Shown piece after piece: positions 9,467 through 19,374 of a stretch of 64,000 bases of DNA. The DNA is from Halalkalibacter alkaliphilus (GTDB taxonomy: Bacteria > Bacillota > Bacilli > Bacillales > Bacillaceae_D). The translations under genes and the position numbers were made by a program. The notes below the pieces were generated by a model. That model saw only the letters and a list, made by a program, of their open reading frames with translations, did not search any database and was not told the DNA's origin. The number at the start of each line of letters is the position of its first letter. Position 1 is the stretch's first letter. Location: contig NZ_JAKRYL010000004.1 of assembly GCF_023555415.1 (NCBI RefSeq), forward strand, positions 1 to 64,000, read 5' to 3'.

Positions 9467-11859
9467 TTGCGAAAGTGATAGTCGATGTTCCAACTTCCCA
9501 AACGGATCGTTTGTTTGATTATCAGATTCCGAAAGAGTGGGAAAATGTCATACAACCAGGGATTAGAGTTGTTGTCCCTTTTGGACCAAGAAAAATTCAA
9601 GGTTTTGTCATTGACCTAGAGCAAGAATCGCCTTTAGAAAAAATAAAGCCAATTGAAGATGTATTAGACGTTGTTCCTGTTTTAACGAAAGAATTGCTTC
9701 AACTTGGAGAGTGGTTATCGGAGCAAACGCTGAGCTTTAAGTTATCTGCCTATCAACTAATGATTCCAGCTGCTATGCGGACAAAGGTGAAAAAAGAAAT
9801 AGTGTTACGATCGGATAGCAATCAATTACCTGCTTCATTGCAAAAGTTCTTTCAATCTGGAGACAAGGCGTTATGGTCAGATGTTTTAACTGAAAAACAA
9901 AATTTAAAAATTGTCCAGGAACTAGTTAAAGATGGAGTTTTTGAAGTTCGTTATCAAGTAGAAGAAAAAGGGAAAAAGAAGACAGAACGATATATCAAGC
10001 TAGTTGATTCTAGTGTTCACCTAGAAAAACTTCCAGCTCGAGCGCAAAAACAAAAAGAAATCATTACCTTTTTAAAAGAGATAGCTGAGCCGATTTCTGT
10101 ACAGGCTCTATTAAAAAGGTTGGAAACGACTAGGCAAGTCGTAACGACGTTAGTAAAAAAAGGATATATTCAAGAGTTTGCCCAGGAAGTTTATCGTGAT
10201 CCGTTAGCTGGGGTTCACTATGAGCGCACACTGCCTCTTTCTCTTACTGCACAGCAACAAGAAGTAATCACACCAATTTTAAATTCTCTTGAGAGTAAAG
10301 AGCATGACACGTTTTTGCTGCACGGTGTAACAGGAAGCGGAAAAACGGAGGTTTACTTACAATCAATTGATAAGGCTCTTCAAATGGGAAGAGAAGCTAT
10401 TGTTCTTGTACCAGAAATTTCATTAACACCGCAAATGGTTCAAAGATTTAAAGGCAGGTTCGGTTCGAAAGTAGCAGTACTTCATTCAGGACTATCGATG
10501 GGAGAGAAGTACGATGAATGGAGAAAGATATTAAGAAAAGAAGTCGAGGTTGTTGTTGGTGCCCGGTCTGCAATTTTTGCCCCGTTTACAAATGTTGGAA
10601 TTATTATTATTGATGAAGAGCACGAAACGAGTTATAAGCAAGAAGAAAATCCAAAGTATCATGCTAGAGATGTAGCGATTTTTCGAGGTGATTATCACCA
10701 GTGTCCAGTGATCTTAGGAAGCGCCACACCTTCACTTGAATCATACGCCCGGGCGAAGAAGCAAGTTTATCAATTGCTACCATTAACGACGAGAGTGAAT
10801 CAACGGTCAATGCCGGCAGTAGAAGTGGTTGATATGCGTGAAGAGTTACGAAATGGGAACCGCTCCATGTTTTCTTTTTCATTATTGGAAATGTTAAAAG
10901 ATAGGATAGATAAAGGGGAACAATCTGTCCTCTTTTTAAACCGAAGAGGGTATTCAACATTTGTAATGTGTCGAGACTGCGGATATGTAGCAACATGTGA
11001 ACATTGTGACATTTCTCTAACCTATCATCGTACACAGCATTCATTAAAATGTCATTATTGTGGTCATGAAGAAAAGATGCCAAACACATGTGAGTCTTGT
11101 GGAAGTGATCATATTCGCTTTTTCGGGTCGGGAACGCAAAAGGTTGAAGAAGAACTGACTCGTGTGTTACCAACTGCAAAAGTCATACGTATGGATATTG
11201 ATACAACAAGGCGAAAAGGGTCTCATGAAAGGCTTCTTTCTGCGTTTGGACGAGGAGAAGCAGATATTTTGCTTGGAACTCAAATGATTGCTAAAGGGCT
11301 AGATTTTCCTAAAATTACGCTCGTTGGTGTACTAGCAGCAGACTCGATGCTCCATATTCCTGATTTTAGATCAGCTGAGCGTACGTTTCAGTTAATGGAA
11401 CAAGTAAGTGGACGAGCAGGTAGACATGAACTTGAAGGAAAAGTGATTATCCAATCATACACACCGGACCACTATAGTATTGAGCTTGTAAAAAGTCATG
11501 ATTATGAACATTTCTTTCAAATGGAAATGTCGCAAAGGAAGACAGGTTTATATCCGCCTTATGTCTTTATGGTTTTAATTAATATTTCTCATCCTGAATT
11601 AACAAAAGTTATAAATGTTTCTGAAAAAATTGCCACTTTTCTCAAGAGAGAGCTTCAAGAATCAACGACAGTTCTAGGACCGGTCGCATCTCCACTTGCA
11701 CGTATAAAAGATAGATATCGATATCAATGCATGATAAAATACAGAAACGAGCCGAGGTTACTTGAAACATTGCGTGAAATACAGCAACATTTCATCCGAG
11801 AAATTAACCAAGGCCAACTACAAGTCTCGATAGATATGCATCCTTATATGTTTACATAA
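9463..11859 (+). CDS. priA: Primosomal protein N', replication restart helicase PriA
   Basis: A 798-residue superfamily 2 helicase that reloads the replisome at stalled forks. It contains the N-terminal 3'-end-binding domain (begins MIAKVIVDVP), a winged-helix region, P-loop GVTGSGKTEVY at about 288, DEEH motif II near 384, and a zinc-binding block with eight cysteines (CRDC, CEHC, CHYC, CESC) between about 505 and 550. Motifs IV-VI follow. The ATGA overlap with coaBC suggests coupling. The stop codon is directly followed by an 18-bp hairpin and a dispersed repeat; defA, which follows priA in B. subtilis as I recall, is absent. Confidence 0.96.
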   Translation: MIAKVIVDVPTSQTDRLFDYQIPKEWENVIQPGIRVVVPFGPRKIQGFVIDLEQESPLEKIKPIEDVLDVVPVLTKELLQLGEWLSEQTLSFKLSAYQLMIPAAMRTKVKKEIVLRSDSNQLPASLQKFFQSGDKALWSDVLTEKQNLKIVQELVKDGVFEVRYQVEEKGKKKTERYIKLVDSSVHLEKLPARAQKQKEIITFLKEIAEPISVQALLKRLETTRQVVTTLVKKGYIQEFAQEVYRDPLAGVHYERTLPLSLTAQQQEVITPILNSLESKEHDTFLLHGVTGSGKTEVYLQSIDKALQMGREAIVLVPEISLTPQMVQRFKGRFGSKVAVLHSGLSMGEKYDEWRKILRKEVEVVVGARSAIFAPFTNVGIIIIDEEHETSYKQEENPKYHARDVAIFRGDYHQCPVILGSATPSLESYARAKKQVYQLLPLTTRVNQRSMPAVEVVDMREELRNGNRSMFSFSLLEMLKDRIDKGEQSVLFLNRRGYSTFVMCRDCGYVATCEHCDISLTYHRTQHSLKCHYCGHEEKMPNTCESCGSDHIRFFGSGTQKVEEELTRVLPTAKVIRMDIDTTRRKGSHERLLSAFGRGEADILLGTQMIAKGLDFPKITLVGVLAADSMLHIPDFRSAERTFQLMEQVSGRAGRHELEGKVIIQSYTPDHYSIELVKSHDYEHFFQMEMSQRKTGLYPPYVFMVLINISHPELTKVINVSEKIATFLKRELQESTTVLGPVASPLARIKDRYRYQCMIKYRNEPRLLETLREIQQHFIREINQGQLQVSIDMHPYMFT

Positions 11860-12002
11860 GAGTTTAAACCAAAAGGGTGCCTTTCCCTTTTGGTTTAAAC
11901 TCGAAGCGATGAGCGAAGCCGCCGTAATGTTTTAAGCCTTTTAGGAGCGCTCTTCTCCTAAAAGGCGCATGGCGAGAGAAGCCATCGCAAACATGTTCGC
12001 AC
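11860..12002. repeat. Dispersed repeat copy 2 with stop-proximal hairpin
   Basis: Hairpin A is a perfect 18-bp stem (11860-11877 with 11885-11902, 7-base loop) starting at the first base after the priA stop codon. Core B (11906-12002) has outer pairs gcgatg/catcgc, then cgccg against tggcg (one G-U pair), a purine-rich internal loop, and a perfect 12-bp inner stem gccttttaggag/ctcctaaaaggc. The same arrangement recurs after fabG at 31227. Hairpin A lacks a T run, so terminator function is uncertain. Confidence 0.9.
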
Positions 12003-12047
12003 TGTTTAGGGTAAAGAGGCAGCAATTCCTTTGAGTTAAGGTTCGAA

Positions 12048-12143
12048 GAGAGAGCGAAGCCGCCGTAATGTTTTAAGCCTTTTAGGAGCGCTCTTCTCCT
12101 AAAAGGCGCACGGCGAGAGAAGCCATCGCAAACATGTTCGCAC
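12048..12143. repeat. Dispersed repeat copy 3, tandem to copy 2
   Basis: Near-identical to copy 2 from agcgaagccgccgtaatg through catgttcgcac, with the same 12-bp inner stem. The outer gcgatg is replaced by gagag, which breaks one outer pairing. A degenerate trace of a hairpin A right arm (cctttgagttaaggttc) lies just upstream. The remaining 12144-12260 holds no gene and leads to the fmt ribosome site. Confidence 0.9.
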
Positions 12144-12260
12144 AGGTTGAAGGAAAATTAATTTATATACGAAAATGAGGGCTTTGCCCAATTTATACAT
12201 AATTACGTAGCAGGTACTATCACTGAAAAAATAGTGACTGCATGAAAGGCGGTCGTTTAA

Positions 12261-13211
12261 ATGAAAATTGTTTTTATGGGAACACCTGATTTCTCCGTCC
12301 CCGTGTTAAGAAACTTAATAAATGAAGGATACGATATTGCTGCTGTCGTGACGCAACCAGATCGTCCCGTAGGTAGAAAACGTATCTTGACTCCACCCCC
12401 TGTAAAAATAGAAGCTGAGAAGCATCATATTGATGTACTGCAACCAGAAAAAATTCGTGAAAAAAATGAGTTAGACAAAGTATTTTCATATGAACCAGAT
12501 TTGATTGTCACAGCAGCATTTGGGCAGATTCTACCGAAAGAACTTCTAGATTATCCAAAACATGGCTGCATTAATGTTCATGCCTCTCTTCTTCCAAAAT
12601 ACCGTGGCGGTGCTCCTATTCATCAAGCGATTATAGATGGTCAGAAAGAATCTGGTGTAACAATTATGTATATGGTTGAGAAATTAGACGCAGGTGATAT
12701 GATTTCACAAGTACGTGTCCCAATTGAAGAAAAAGATCATGTAGGGACAATGCATGATAAGTTAAGTATAGCTGGTGCCAATCTCTTAATTGAAACGATC
12801 CCCGAACTCATTAAAGGCAATCTGTCAGCTAAAACACAAGATGAAGCTGATGTTACTTTTGCACGAAACATTTCACGTGAGATGGAATTGCTTAACTGGA
12901 GTCGTTCAGGGGAAGACTTATATAATCAAATAAGAGGGCTGCATCCATGGCCCGTTGCATATACAATTTTAGATGGAAAGCCGTTAAAAGTATGGTGGGG
13001 TGAGAAGGTACAGTCAAACCAATCAGTTCCAGCTGGAACAATTGAACGGATTGAACAAGATGGAATTATTGTGGCAACAGGATCAAACATGGCAATAAAA
13101 ATTACAGAACTTCAACCTTCAGGTAAAAAGAAAATGGATGCGACCTCTTTTATTCGGGGTGCAGGTGCCTATTTAAAAAATGGAATGAAGCTAGGAGAAT
13201 CAAATGAGTAA
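12261..13211 (+). CDS. fmt: Methionyl-tRNA formyltransferase
   Basis: A 316-residue enzyme formylating initiator Met-tRNA from 10-formyltetrahydrofolate. The N-terminal formyltransferase fold starts [14 protein letters not shown]; the catalytic region [14 protein letters not shown] begins near residue 107 and LDAGDM follows. A C-terminal OB-like domain is present. The gene overlaps rsmB by 8 bases. It normally follows def (peptide deformylase), which is missing just upstream; deformylase must be encoded elsewhere. Confidence 0.96.
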   Translation: MKIVFMGTPDFSVPVLRNLINEGYDIAAVVTQPDRPVGRKRILTPPPVKIEAEKHHIDVLQPEKIREKNELDKVFSYEPDLIVTAAFGQILPKELLDYPKHGCINVHASLLPKYRGGAPIHQAIIDGQKESGVTIMYMVEKLDAGDMISQVRVPIEEKDHVGTMHDKLSIAGANLLIETIPELIKGNLSAKTQDEADVTFARNISREMELLNWSRSGEDLYNQIRGLHPWPVAYTILDGKPLKVWWGEKVQSNQSVPAGTIERIEQDGIIVATGSNMAIKITELQPSGKKKMDATSFIRGAGAYLKNGMKLGESNE

Positions 13212-14541
13212 ACCAGTTCGTGAGGTAGCCTTAGAAATTTTGCTTCAAATTGAGAAAAATCAAGCCTATAGCAACCTCCTTTTAAACCAAACTGTAAATC
13301 GAACAAAGTTAGATCCAAGAGATGTCGGTTTATTGACAGAAATTGTGTATGGGACGATCCAGCGCAGAGATACGCTCGATTATTATTTACAGTCATTTGT
13401 AAAAAAAGGAGTCCCTTCCCTGCAGGATTGGGTAAAGGTATTATTACGCTTATCCGTGTATCAAATAGCTTATTTAGATCGTGTTCCAGAACGGGCTGTA
13501 ATTCATGAAGCTGTGGCTATCGCCAAAAAACGTGGACATAAAGGCATAAGTGGGATGGTAAATGGCGTGCTCCGGTCTATTCAAAGAGAAGGACTCCCCT
13601 CCCTAGCACACATAAAAGATGAGACAGAAAGAGTTGCCCTTGAATATAGCTACCCAGTTTGGTTAGTAAAGCGTTGGGTTGCTCAATATGGATTAGACGA
13701 AACAAGGGAAATGTGTCAATCAAGCTTAGAACCGCCAAATGTAACAGTTCGTGTGAATCAAGTGAAAGCGTCGGTAGAAGAAGCACTTTTGCTTTTAGAG
13801 AAAGAAGGATTACAAGTGAAGCATGGAGATTTATCACCTGATGCAATCATTGTAGAAAAAGGAAATGTTTTTCAAACGAATACGTACAAAAAAGGCTATG
13901 TAACAGCGCAAGATGAAAGTTCGATGCTAGTTGGACGAGCTGTCGGGGCAAAACCTGGAATGACAGTGGCTGATACGTGTGCTGCACCAGGAGGGAAATC
14001 AACTCACATTGCTGAACAAATGGACGATACGGGAACCGTTTTGTCATTTGATTTACATGACCACAAAGTGAAGTTGATCCATGATCAAACAAAGAGACTT
14101 GGTTTATCATGTATTCAGGCTGAAGCAATGGATGCGAGAAAAATTCACGAAAATGTGAAGGGACAATTTGATCGTGTGTTAGTCGATGCACCTTGTAGTG
14201 GGTTTGGGGTTATTAGAAGAAAGCCTGATATTAAATGGTCGAAAAGAGAAACAGATATTAAGGCGATAAAGAATATTCAGCAAGACATTTTACAAGCAGT
14301 AGCCCCGTTCGTAAAACAAGGTGGAACACTTATTTATAGTACTTGTACAGTAGACAAAGATGAGAATGAAAAAAGTGTCGCGAATTTCTTAGCTGAGCAT
14401 CCAGATTTCCAACTAGATAAAACGTTAAAAGATAGACTTCCTGAGAAAGCGCTAGGCCGATATGTAGAAGGAATGGTTACCATTCTTCCTCAAGATTTCC
14501 AAACAGACGGCTTTTTTATAGCAAGTCTTATCAAACAATAA
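13204..14541 (+). CDS. rsmB: 16S rRNA (cytosine-967-C5)-methyltransferase RsmB
   Basis: A 445-residue protein with an N-terminal NusB-like RNA-binding domain (about 1-140) and a C-terminal Rossmann methyltransferase of the Nol1/Nop2/Sun type. Visible are the SAM-binding CAAPGGKS, the DAPCSG motif with Cys331 and the catalytic STCTV motif with Cys381. It methylates C967 of 16S rRNA. Translational coupling with fmt is likely because the start lies inside the end of fmt. Confidence 0.96.
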   Translation: MSKPVREVALEILLQIEKNQAYSNLLLNQTVNRTKLDPRDVGLLTEIVYGTIQRRDTLDYYLQSFVKKGVPSLQDWVKVLLRLSVYQIAYLDRVPERAVIHEAVAIAKKRGHKGISGMVNGVLRSIQREGLPSLAHIKDETERVALEYSYPVWLVKRWVAQYGLDETREMCQSSLEPPNVTVRVNQVKASVEEALLLLEKEGLQVKHGDLSPDAIIVEKGNVFQTNTYKKGYVTAQDESSMLVGRAVGAKPGMTVADTCAAPGGKSTHIAEQMDDTGTVLSFDLHDHKVKLIHDQTKRLGLSCIQAEAMDARKIHENVKGQFDRVLVDAPCSGFGVIRRKPDIKWSKRETDIKAIKNIQQDILQAVAPFVKQGGTLIYSTCTVDKDENEKSVANFLAEHPDFQLDKTLKDRLPEKALGRYVEGMVTILPQDFQTDGFFIASLIKQ

Positions 14542-14565
14542 TTAACAGGCGAAAGGTGTGCGACG

Positions 14566-15654
14566 ATGGAAGAATTAAAAAAGACAGTTAAAGTACCAGA
14601 AAGTGGACAACTTCGGTCCGTTTATTCACTTAAATTTGAAGATTTACAAGACTGGCTTAAGGAACAAGATGAGCCAAAATTCCGTGCTACACAAATTTTT
14701 GAATGGTTATATCAAAAGCGTGTGACGAGTTTTGGGGAAATGTTAAACCTGTCAAAGGATTTGCGTGAAAAGCTAGCAAATTCCTTTACTATCACTACAT
14801 TGAAAATTGTGACAAGACAAGTATCATCCGATGGAACAGTGAAATTTTTATTTGAATTACATGATGGCTATTCCATTGAAACAGTTGTTATGCGACATGA
14901 CTATGGAAATAGTGTTTGTGTAACTACTCAAGTGGGGTGTAGACTAGGTTGTACATTCTGTGCTTCGACTCTTGGTGGGTTAAAGAGAAATTTGGAAGCA
15001 GGAGAAATCGTTGCACAAGTACTGGAATCTCAAAGAGCAATGGACGAAGTGGAAGAGCGAGTAAGTTCAGTTGTTGTTATGGGAATTGGTGAGCCATTTG
15101 ATAACTACGATGAGCTTGTTCCCTTCTTAAAAACAATAAATCATGAAAAAGGGCTAAACATCGGTGCACGTCATATTACGGTTTCAACAAGTGGTGTCGT
15201 TCCGAAAATTTATAAATTTGCTGATGAGAAAATGCAAATAAATTTTGCTATTTCCCTACATGCGCCAACAACAGAAATTCGTAGTAAGCTAATGCCAGTC
15301 AATAGAGCATGGCCGCTTGAAAAACTAATGGATTCGATTCGTTACTATATTGAAACGACAGGCAGACGTGTTACGTTTGAGTATGGATTGTTTGGAGGTG
15401 TTAATGATCAAGAAGAACATGCAGAGCTTTTGGCCGATTTAATTAAGGGGATTAAATGCCATGTAAATCTAATTCCTGTAAACTACGTATTAGAACGGGA
15501 CTATGTTCGCACACCAAGAGAGCAGATTTTTGCGTTTGAAAAAGTATTGAAAAAACGCGGTGTCAATGTAACGATTAGGAGAGAGCAAGGTCATGATATT
15601 GATGCCGCTTGTGGTCAGCTTCGAGCAAAGGAGCGAAAAGAGGAGACGAGGTGA
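14566..15654 (+). CDS. rlmN: Dual-specificity rRNA/tRNA (adenine-C2)-methyltransferase RlmN
   Basis: A 362-residue radical SAM enzyme that methylates C2 of A2503 in 23S rRNA and A37 in some tRNAs. The 4Fe-4S motif CxxxCxxC is at Cys125, Cys129 and Cys132 (CRLGCTFC). [13 protein letters not shown] binds SAM, and the late catalytic cysteine lies in [11 protein letters not shown]. An N-terminal helical accessory domain is present. It is in the fmt-rsmB-rlmN-prpC-prkC string typical of Bacillus. RlmN proper is favoured over Cfr by context. Confidence 0.95.
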   Translation: MEELKKTVKVPESGQLRSVYSLKFEDLQDWLKEQDEPKFRATQIFEWLYQKRVTSFGEMLNLSKDLREKLANSFTITTLKIVTRQVSSDGTVKFLFELHDGYSIETVVMRHDYGNSVCVTTQVGCRLGCTFCASTLGGLKRNLEAGEIVAQVLESQRAMDEVEERVSSVVVMGIGEPFDNYDELVPFLKTINHEKGLNIGARHITVSTSGVVPKIYKFADEKMQINFAISLHAPTTEIRSKLMPVNRAWPLEKLMDSIRYYIETTGRRVTFEYGLFGGVNDQEEHAELLADLIKGIKCHVNLIPVNYVLERDYVRTPREQIFAFEKVLKKRGVNVTIRREQGHDIDAACGQLRAKERKEETR

Positions 15655-15661
15655 CTAGGAG

Positions 15662-16420
15662 ATGGAGTTTACTTTTCGAACAGACGTAGGGAAAGTTCGC
15701 GCACATAATGAGGACAGTGGTGGAGTATTTAATAACGAAATAGGTGTCCTTGCTGTAGTAGCTGATGGAATGGGGGGACATCGTGCTGGGGATGTAGCTA
15801 GTGCGATGACTACCAGTTATTTACGTGATGTGTGGAAAGAAGTCAAAGAAATTGCTACTGTTGTAGATGCAGAGAAATGGTTAATAGAGCAGTTTCAACG
15901 TATTAATGAACAACTATACTCGCACGCTGAGGAACACCCAGAATGCCGTGGAATGGGTACGACTCTTGTTGTTGCGTTATGTATGGACGAATTTATTTCA
16001 ATTGCTCACATTGGTGATAGTCGTGCCTATGTTTATAATGAATTTGGATTTCAATTAAAAACGTCAGACCATTCTCTTGTTCAAGAACTTGTTAGGAATG
16101 GGCAAATTTCAGAAGAAGAAGCAGAACATCATCCAAGAAGAAATGTTCTCTTGCGTGCTTTGGGAACAGAAAGCGAAATAAAAATTGATGTGACAACGTT
16201 GCAAGTTGAGGAAGATCAACAGATCTTGTTGTGTTCAGACGGATTAACGAATAAAGTTAGTAATGATGAATTGAGAGCGCACCTTGAAGGATTTGATGAA
16301 TTGCCATCAAAAGCAGATAAATTAATAAACCTTGCAAATGAGCGCGGTGGGGAAGATAACATAACAGTGGCAATTATCGATTTTAAAGACAAATCGGACG
16401 AGCGGAGCAAACAGCAATGA
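15662..16420 (+). CDS. prpC: PP2C-type protein phosphatase PrpC (Stp)
   Basis: A 252-residue metal-dependent Ser/Thr phosphatase. PP2C signature segments are HNEDSGG, VADGMGGH, GMGTTLV, HIGDSRAY and GGEDNITV, supplying the conserved metal-binding aspartates. It reverses phosphorylation by PrkC on targets such as elongation factors and RsgA. Its stop overlaps the prkC ATG by four bases, so kinase and phosphatase are co-translated. Confidence 0.96.
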   Translation: MEFTFRTDVGKVRAHNEDSGGVFNNEIGVLAVVADGMGGHRAGDVASAMTTSYLRDVWKEVKEIATVVDAEKWLIEQFQRINEQLYSHAEEHPECRGMGTTLVVALCMDEFISIAHIGDSRAYVYNEFGFQLKTSDHSLVQELVRNGQISEEEAEHHPRRNVLLRALGTESEIKIDVTTLQVEEDQQILLCSDGLTNKVSNDELRAHLEGFDELPSKADKLINLANERGGEDNITVAIIDFKDKSDERSKQQ

Positions 16421-18420
16421 TTGGGCAGCGCATAAGTGGTCGCTATCAAATTCTCGAGACAATTGGTGGCGGAGGAATGGCCAATGTTTATAAAGCGCTC
16501 GACGTCATTCTTGACCGCCATGTTGCTGTGAAGGTATTACAACCTCAATTTTCTGATGATGAGCAATTTATCCAGCGCTTTAGACGTGAGGCACAATCGG
16601 CTACAAGTTTAGCACATCCTAACATTGTAAACATTTATGATGTTGGGGAGGAAGGCAATACGTATTACATAGTAATGGAATATGTTGAAGGTCCAACGTT
16701 AAAGGAATTAATTCAATCACGAGGACCGATCCCTGTCGAAGAAGCAGTCGATTATATGGAACAGATGCTTTCGGCACTTGAGCATTCTCATGCAAACCAT
16801 CTTATTCATCGCGACATTAAGCCGCATAATATTCTAATAAGTAATGAGGGTGTTGTGAAGGTAACAGACTTTGGAATTGCTCGTGCTATTTCAGCTGCTA
16901 CGATTACCCATACGAATTCAGTTATGGGGTCTGTGCATTATCTTTCTCCCGAACAAGCTCGTGGTGGTCATGTCACGTATAAATCAGATATTTATTCATT
17001 AGGTATTGTTTTATATGAGATGGTAACTGGAGAATTACCTTTTCAAGGGGACACAGCTGTCTCAATTGCGATTAAACATTTACAAAACGAAGTTCCATCG
17101 GCAAAGGAGAAAGTTCCATCGCTCCCACAAAGTATTGAAAATGTCATACGCAAAGCAACAGTCAAGGATCCTCTTAAGCGATACGCTACGGTTCAAGAAA
17201 TGGAAGAAGATGTCCTTACTGTATTAGCTCCTGAAAGAGAGAATGAAGCTGTTTTTGTAGTGGAGGCCGAGGATGAAGAAGCAACAAAAGCGATCCCGAT
17301 TATTCGTGAACATGAAACGACGGATCTTGATAAGACGGTTGAAGTTCCTCTAACAAAAACACATAGTAAGCCAGTAGAACCTATTAAAAAGGAACCAGAA
17401 ACAAAGCCAAAACCAAAACCGAAGAAGAAAGGGAAAAGGTGGCTTACTATCTTAGTTGTTATCGCCTTACTGATGATTGGTGGAGCGATTGCAGCCTTTG
17501 CATTATTGCCGACTATTTTTCAAGTCGGAGAAGTTGAAGTTCCAAGTGTGGTAGAACTTCCTTTCGAAGAAGCAGAAGAGGAGTTAACGTCCCTGAAGCT
17601 TCAAGTTGTAAGGGAGGAAATAGAAGATGATGAAATCGCAGAGGGGCATGTTGTTAGACAAAATCCAGTTTCAGGATCAATGGTAAAAGAAGGTTCTACT
17701 GTACGGCTTTTTGTGAGTCAAGGTAGGGAAGAAGTGGAACTAGATGATGTTGTTGGCATGCACATTGATAGGGCTGCAAGTCAATTAAGAGGACAAGGAT
17801 TTACGGTTGAAACAACCGAGCAAGAAACAGATCAGCACTCTCCTGGATATGTGACCGTACAGGATCCTGAACCAGGAACCCTGGTTATTGTTGATGAAAC
17901 AACGATTCATCTAACGTATAGTGTTGCACAAGTTATTCGCTTGCGAGACCTTCAGAATGTAAGAGAGTCTGAAGGGGTTACCTATTTAACTGAAGCTGGT
18001 CTTAATCATAATATAAGTTATGAACATTCAAATACGATTGAATCTGGCAGGGTTCTAAGACAATCACCTGCTCCTAATACGGAGTTAACAAAAGGTCAAA
18101 CAGTAAACCTTACGATATCAAGGGGACCAGAACCAGAGCCAGAGCCAGAAGAAGAACCAGTTTATAATTACGAAGTTCGTCAAGAAATTCAAATGTCTGC
18201 TGAGGAACGTGAGGCGGGAGAATCATTTGACATTCGAATTATTTATCGTGATCATACTACTGGAGGGCAAGAAAGAGTGTTTGAAGATGAAACAATTACT
18301 GACACTAAACTATATTCAATCCCTTTGGTGACATCCCCATCACAAAATGGATATATTGAAATTTATATTGATGGGAAGCTTGAAAAAGATTTAGGTCCTT
18401 ATGAGTTTCGTAGGCGTTAA
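16417..18420 (+). CDS. prkC: Membrane Ser/Thr protein kinase PrkC with three PASTA domains
   Basis: A 667-residue Hanks-type kinase. The cytoplasmic kinase domain (about 10-275) has a glycine loop GGGGMA, VAVKVL lysine, HRDIKPHN catalytic loop, DFG and an activation loop rich in Thr. A Lys/Pro-rich juxtamembrane stretch precedes one transmembrane helix at about 344-366. Three PASTA domains (about 371-572) and a Glu/Pro linker followed by an Ig-like C-terminal domain lie outside. In B. subtilis PrkC senses muropeptides and triggers spore germination and cell-wall responses. It pairs with PrpC upstream. Confidence 0.96.
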   Translation: MIGQRISGRYQILETIGGGGMANVYKALDVILDRHVAVKVLQPQFSDDEQFIQRFRREAQSATSLAHPNIVNIYDVGEEGNTYYIVMEYVEGPTLKELIQSRGPIPVEEAVDYMEQMLSALEHSHANHLIHRDIKPHNILISNEGVVKVTDFGIARAISAATITHTNSVMGSVHYLSPEQARGGHVTYKSDIYSLGIVLYEMVTGELPFQGDTAVSIAIKHLQNEVPSAKEKVPSLPQSIENVIRKATVKDPLKRYATVQEMEEDVLTVLAPERENEAVFVVEAEDEEATKAIPIIREHETTDLDKTVEVPLTKTHSKPVEPIKKEPETKPKPKPKKKGKRWLTILVVIALLMIGGAIAAFALLPTIFQVGEVEVPSVVELPFEEAEEELTSLKLQVVREEIEDDEIAEGHVVRQNPVSGSMVKEGSTVRLFVSQGREEVELDDVVGMHIDRAASQLRGQGFTVETTEQETDQHSPGYVTVQDPEPGTLVIVDETTIHLTYSVAQVIRLRDLQNVRESEGVTYLTEAGLNHNISYEHSNTIESGRVLRQSPAPNTELTKGQTVNLTISRGPEPEPEPEEEPVYNYEVRQEIQMSAEEREAGESFDIRIIYRDHTTGGQERVFEDETITDTKLYSIPLVTSPSQNGYIEIYIDGKLEKDLGPYEFRRR

Positions 18421-18427
18421 ATTAAGA

Positions 18428-18465
18428 AATGACAAGGGGGATGAAAATACTTGCCTTTTGTCATT
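18428..18465 (+). other. Hairpin between prkC and rsgA
   Basis: Arms aatgacaagggg (18428-18439) and ccttttgtcatt (18454-18465) can form 12 pairs, two of them G-U. There is no T run, so it may be a processing or attenuation element rather than a terminator. Confidence 0.35.
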
Positions 18466-18489
18466 GGTTATTAAATTAGGAGGTTCTGC

Positions 18490-19374
18490 ATGGCAACTGG
18501 AATGATTGTTAAAGCATTAAGTGGTTTTTATTATGTTCAATCGGAAGACGGTGTTTTTCAATGTCGTGGAAGGGGAAATTTTCGTAAACGTCAAATTAAA
18601 CCTTTAGTCGGAGATCAAGTTGAGTTTGAAGCAGAGAATGTTACAGACGGTTATATTCTTGATGTGTTTGAGCGCAAAAATGAACTCATTCGTCCCCCTA
18701 TTGCCAATGTTGATCAAGCATTACTTGTTTTTTCTGCGTTAGAGCCTGACTTTAGTCCATTGCTTCTAGACCGTTTTCTTGTACATATTGAAGCGAACAA
18801 TTTAATTCCAGTTATCATTATTAGTAAAGTAGATCTCCTTGATGATTCATCACTAACAGGAATCGAAGCATTCAAAAAAGAGTATGAAGGAATTGGCTAT
18901 ACCGTCTTATTGACGTCTACTTTGCATAACAACGGAATCGATAAAATTCTGCCGTATCTTAATGGGCGGGTAAGTGTGGTAGCGGGGCAATCAGGTGTAG
19001 GAAAGTCCTCTCTGTTAAATAGTTTAAAACCAGAATTAAATATCGAAACAAATGAAATATCCTCCCATCTTGGAAGGGGAAAGCATACGACAAGACACGT
19101 TGAATTGCTTTCTATAGGTGGTGGATTGGTTGCTGATACACCAGGGTTTAGTTCGCTTGATTTTATTGATTTGGAAGCTGACGATTTATCAAATTGCTTC
19201 CCTGAGATGGAGGAAAGAGCTGCAAATTGTAAATTTAGAGGCTGTACCCATACATCTGAACCGAAGTGTGCAGTTAAAGCAGCTTACGACCAAGGGGAAA
19301 TCAGTTCGACAAGAATGAAACATTATTTACAGTTTTTAGATGAGATTAAAAGCCAAAAAAGGAGATATGACTGA
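18490..19374 (+). CDS. rsgA: Ribosome small-subunit-dependent GTPase RsgA (CpgA/YloQ)
   Basis: A 294-residue circularly permuted GTPase. It has an N-terminal OB fold, then G4 (SKVD) before the P-loop GQSGVGKSS near residue 166, and a C-terminal zinc-binding region with Cys and His in [14 protein letters not shown]. RsgA acts in late 30S maturation and is a PrkC substrate in B. subtilis. The aattaggagg ribosome site is strong. The stop codon and rpe start are adjacent (tgATGAT), so the two are likely coupled. Confidence 0.96.
   Translation: MATGMIVKALSGFYYVQSEDGVFQCRGRGNFRKRQIKPLVGDQVEFEAENVTDGYILDVFERKNELIRPPIANVDQALLVFSALEPDFSPLLLDRFLVHIEANNLIPVIIISKVDLLDDSSLTGIEAFKKEYEGIGYTVLLTSTLHNNGIDKILPYLNGRVSVVAGQSGVGKSSLLNSLKPELNIETNEISSHLGRGKHTTRHVELLSIGGGLVADTPGFSSLDFIDLEADDLSNCFPEMEERAANCKFRGCTHTSEPKCAVKAAYDQGEISSTRMKHYLQFLDEIKSQKRRYD

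Noticed and set aside
10664-11179. 171-codon open frame on the minus strand within priA
   Set aside because: Lies opposite the conserved zinc-binding and helicase motifs of priA, has no ribosome site and no recognisable domain.
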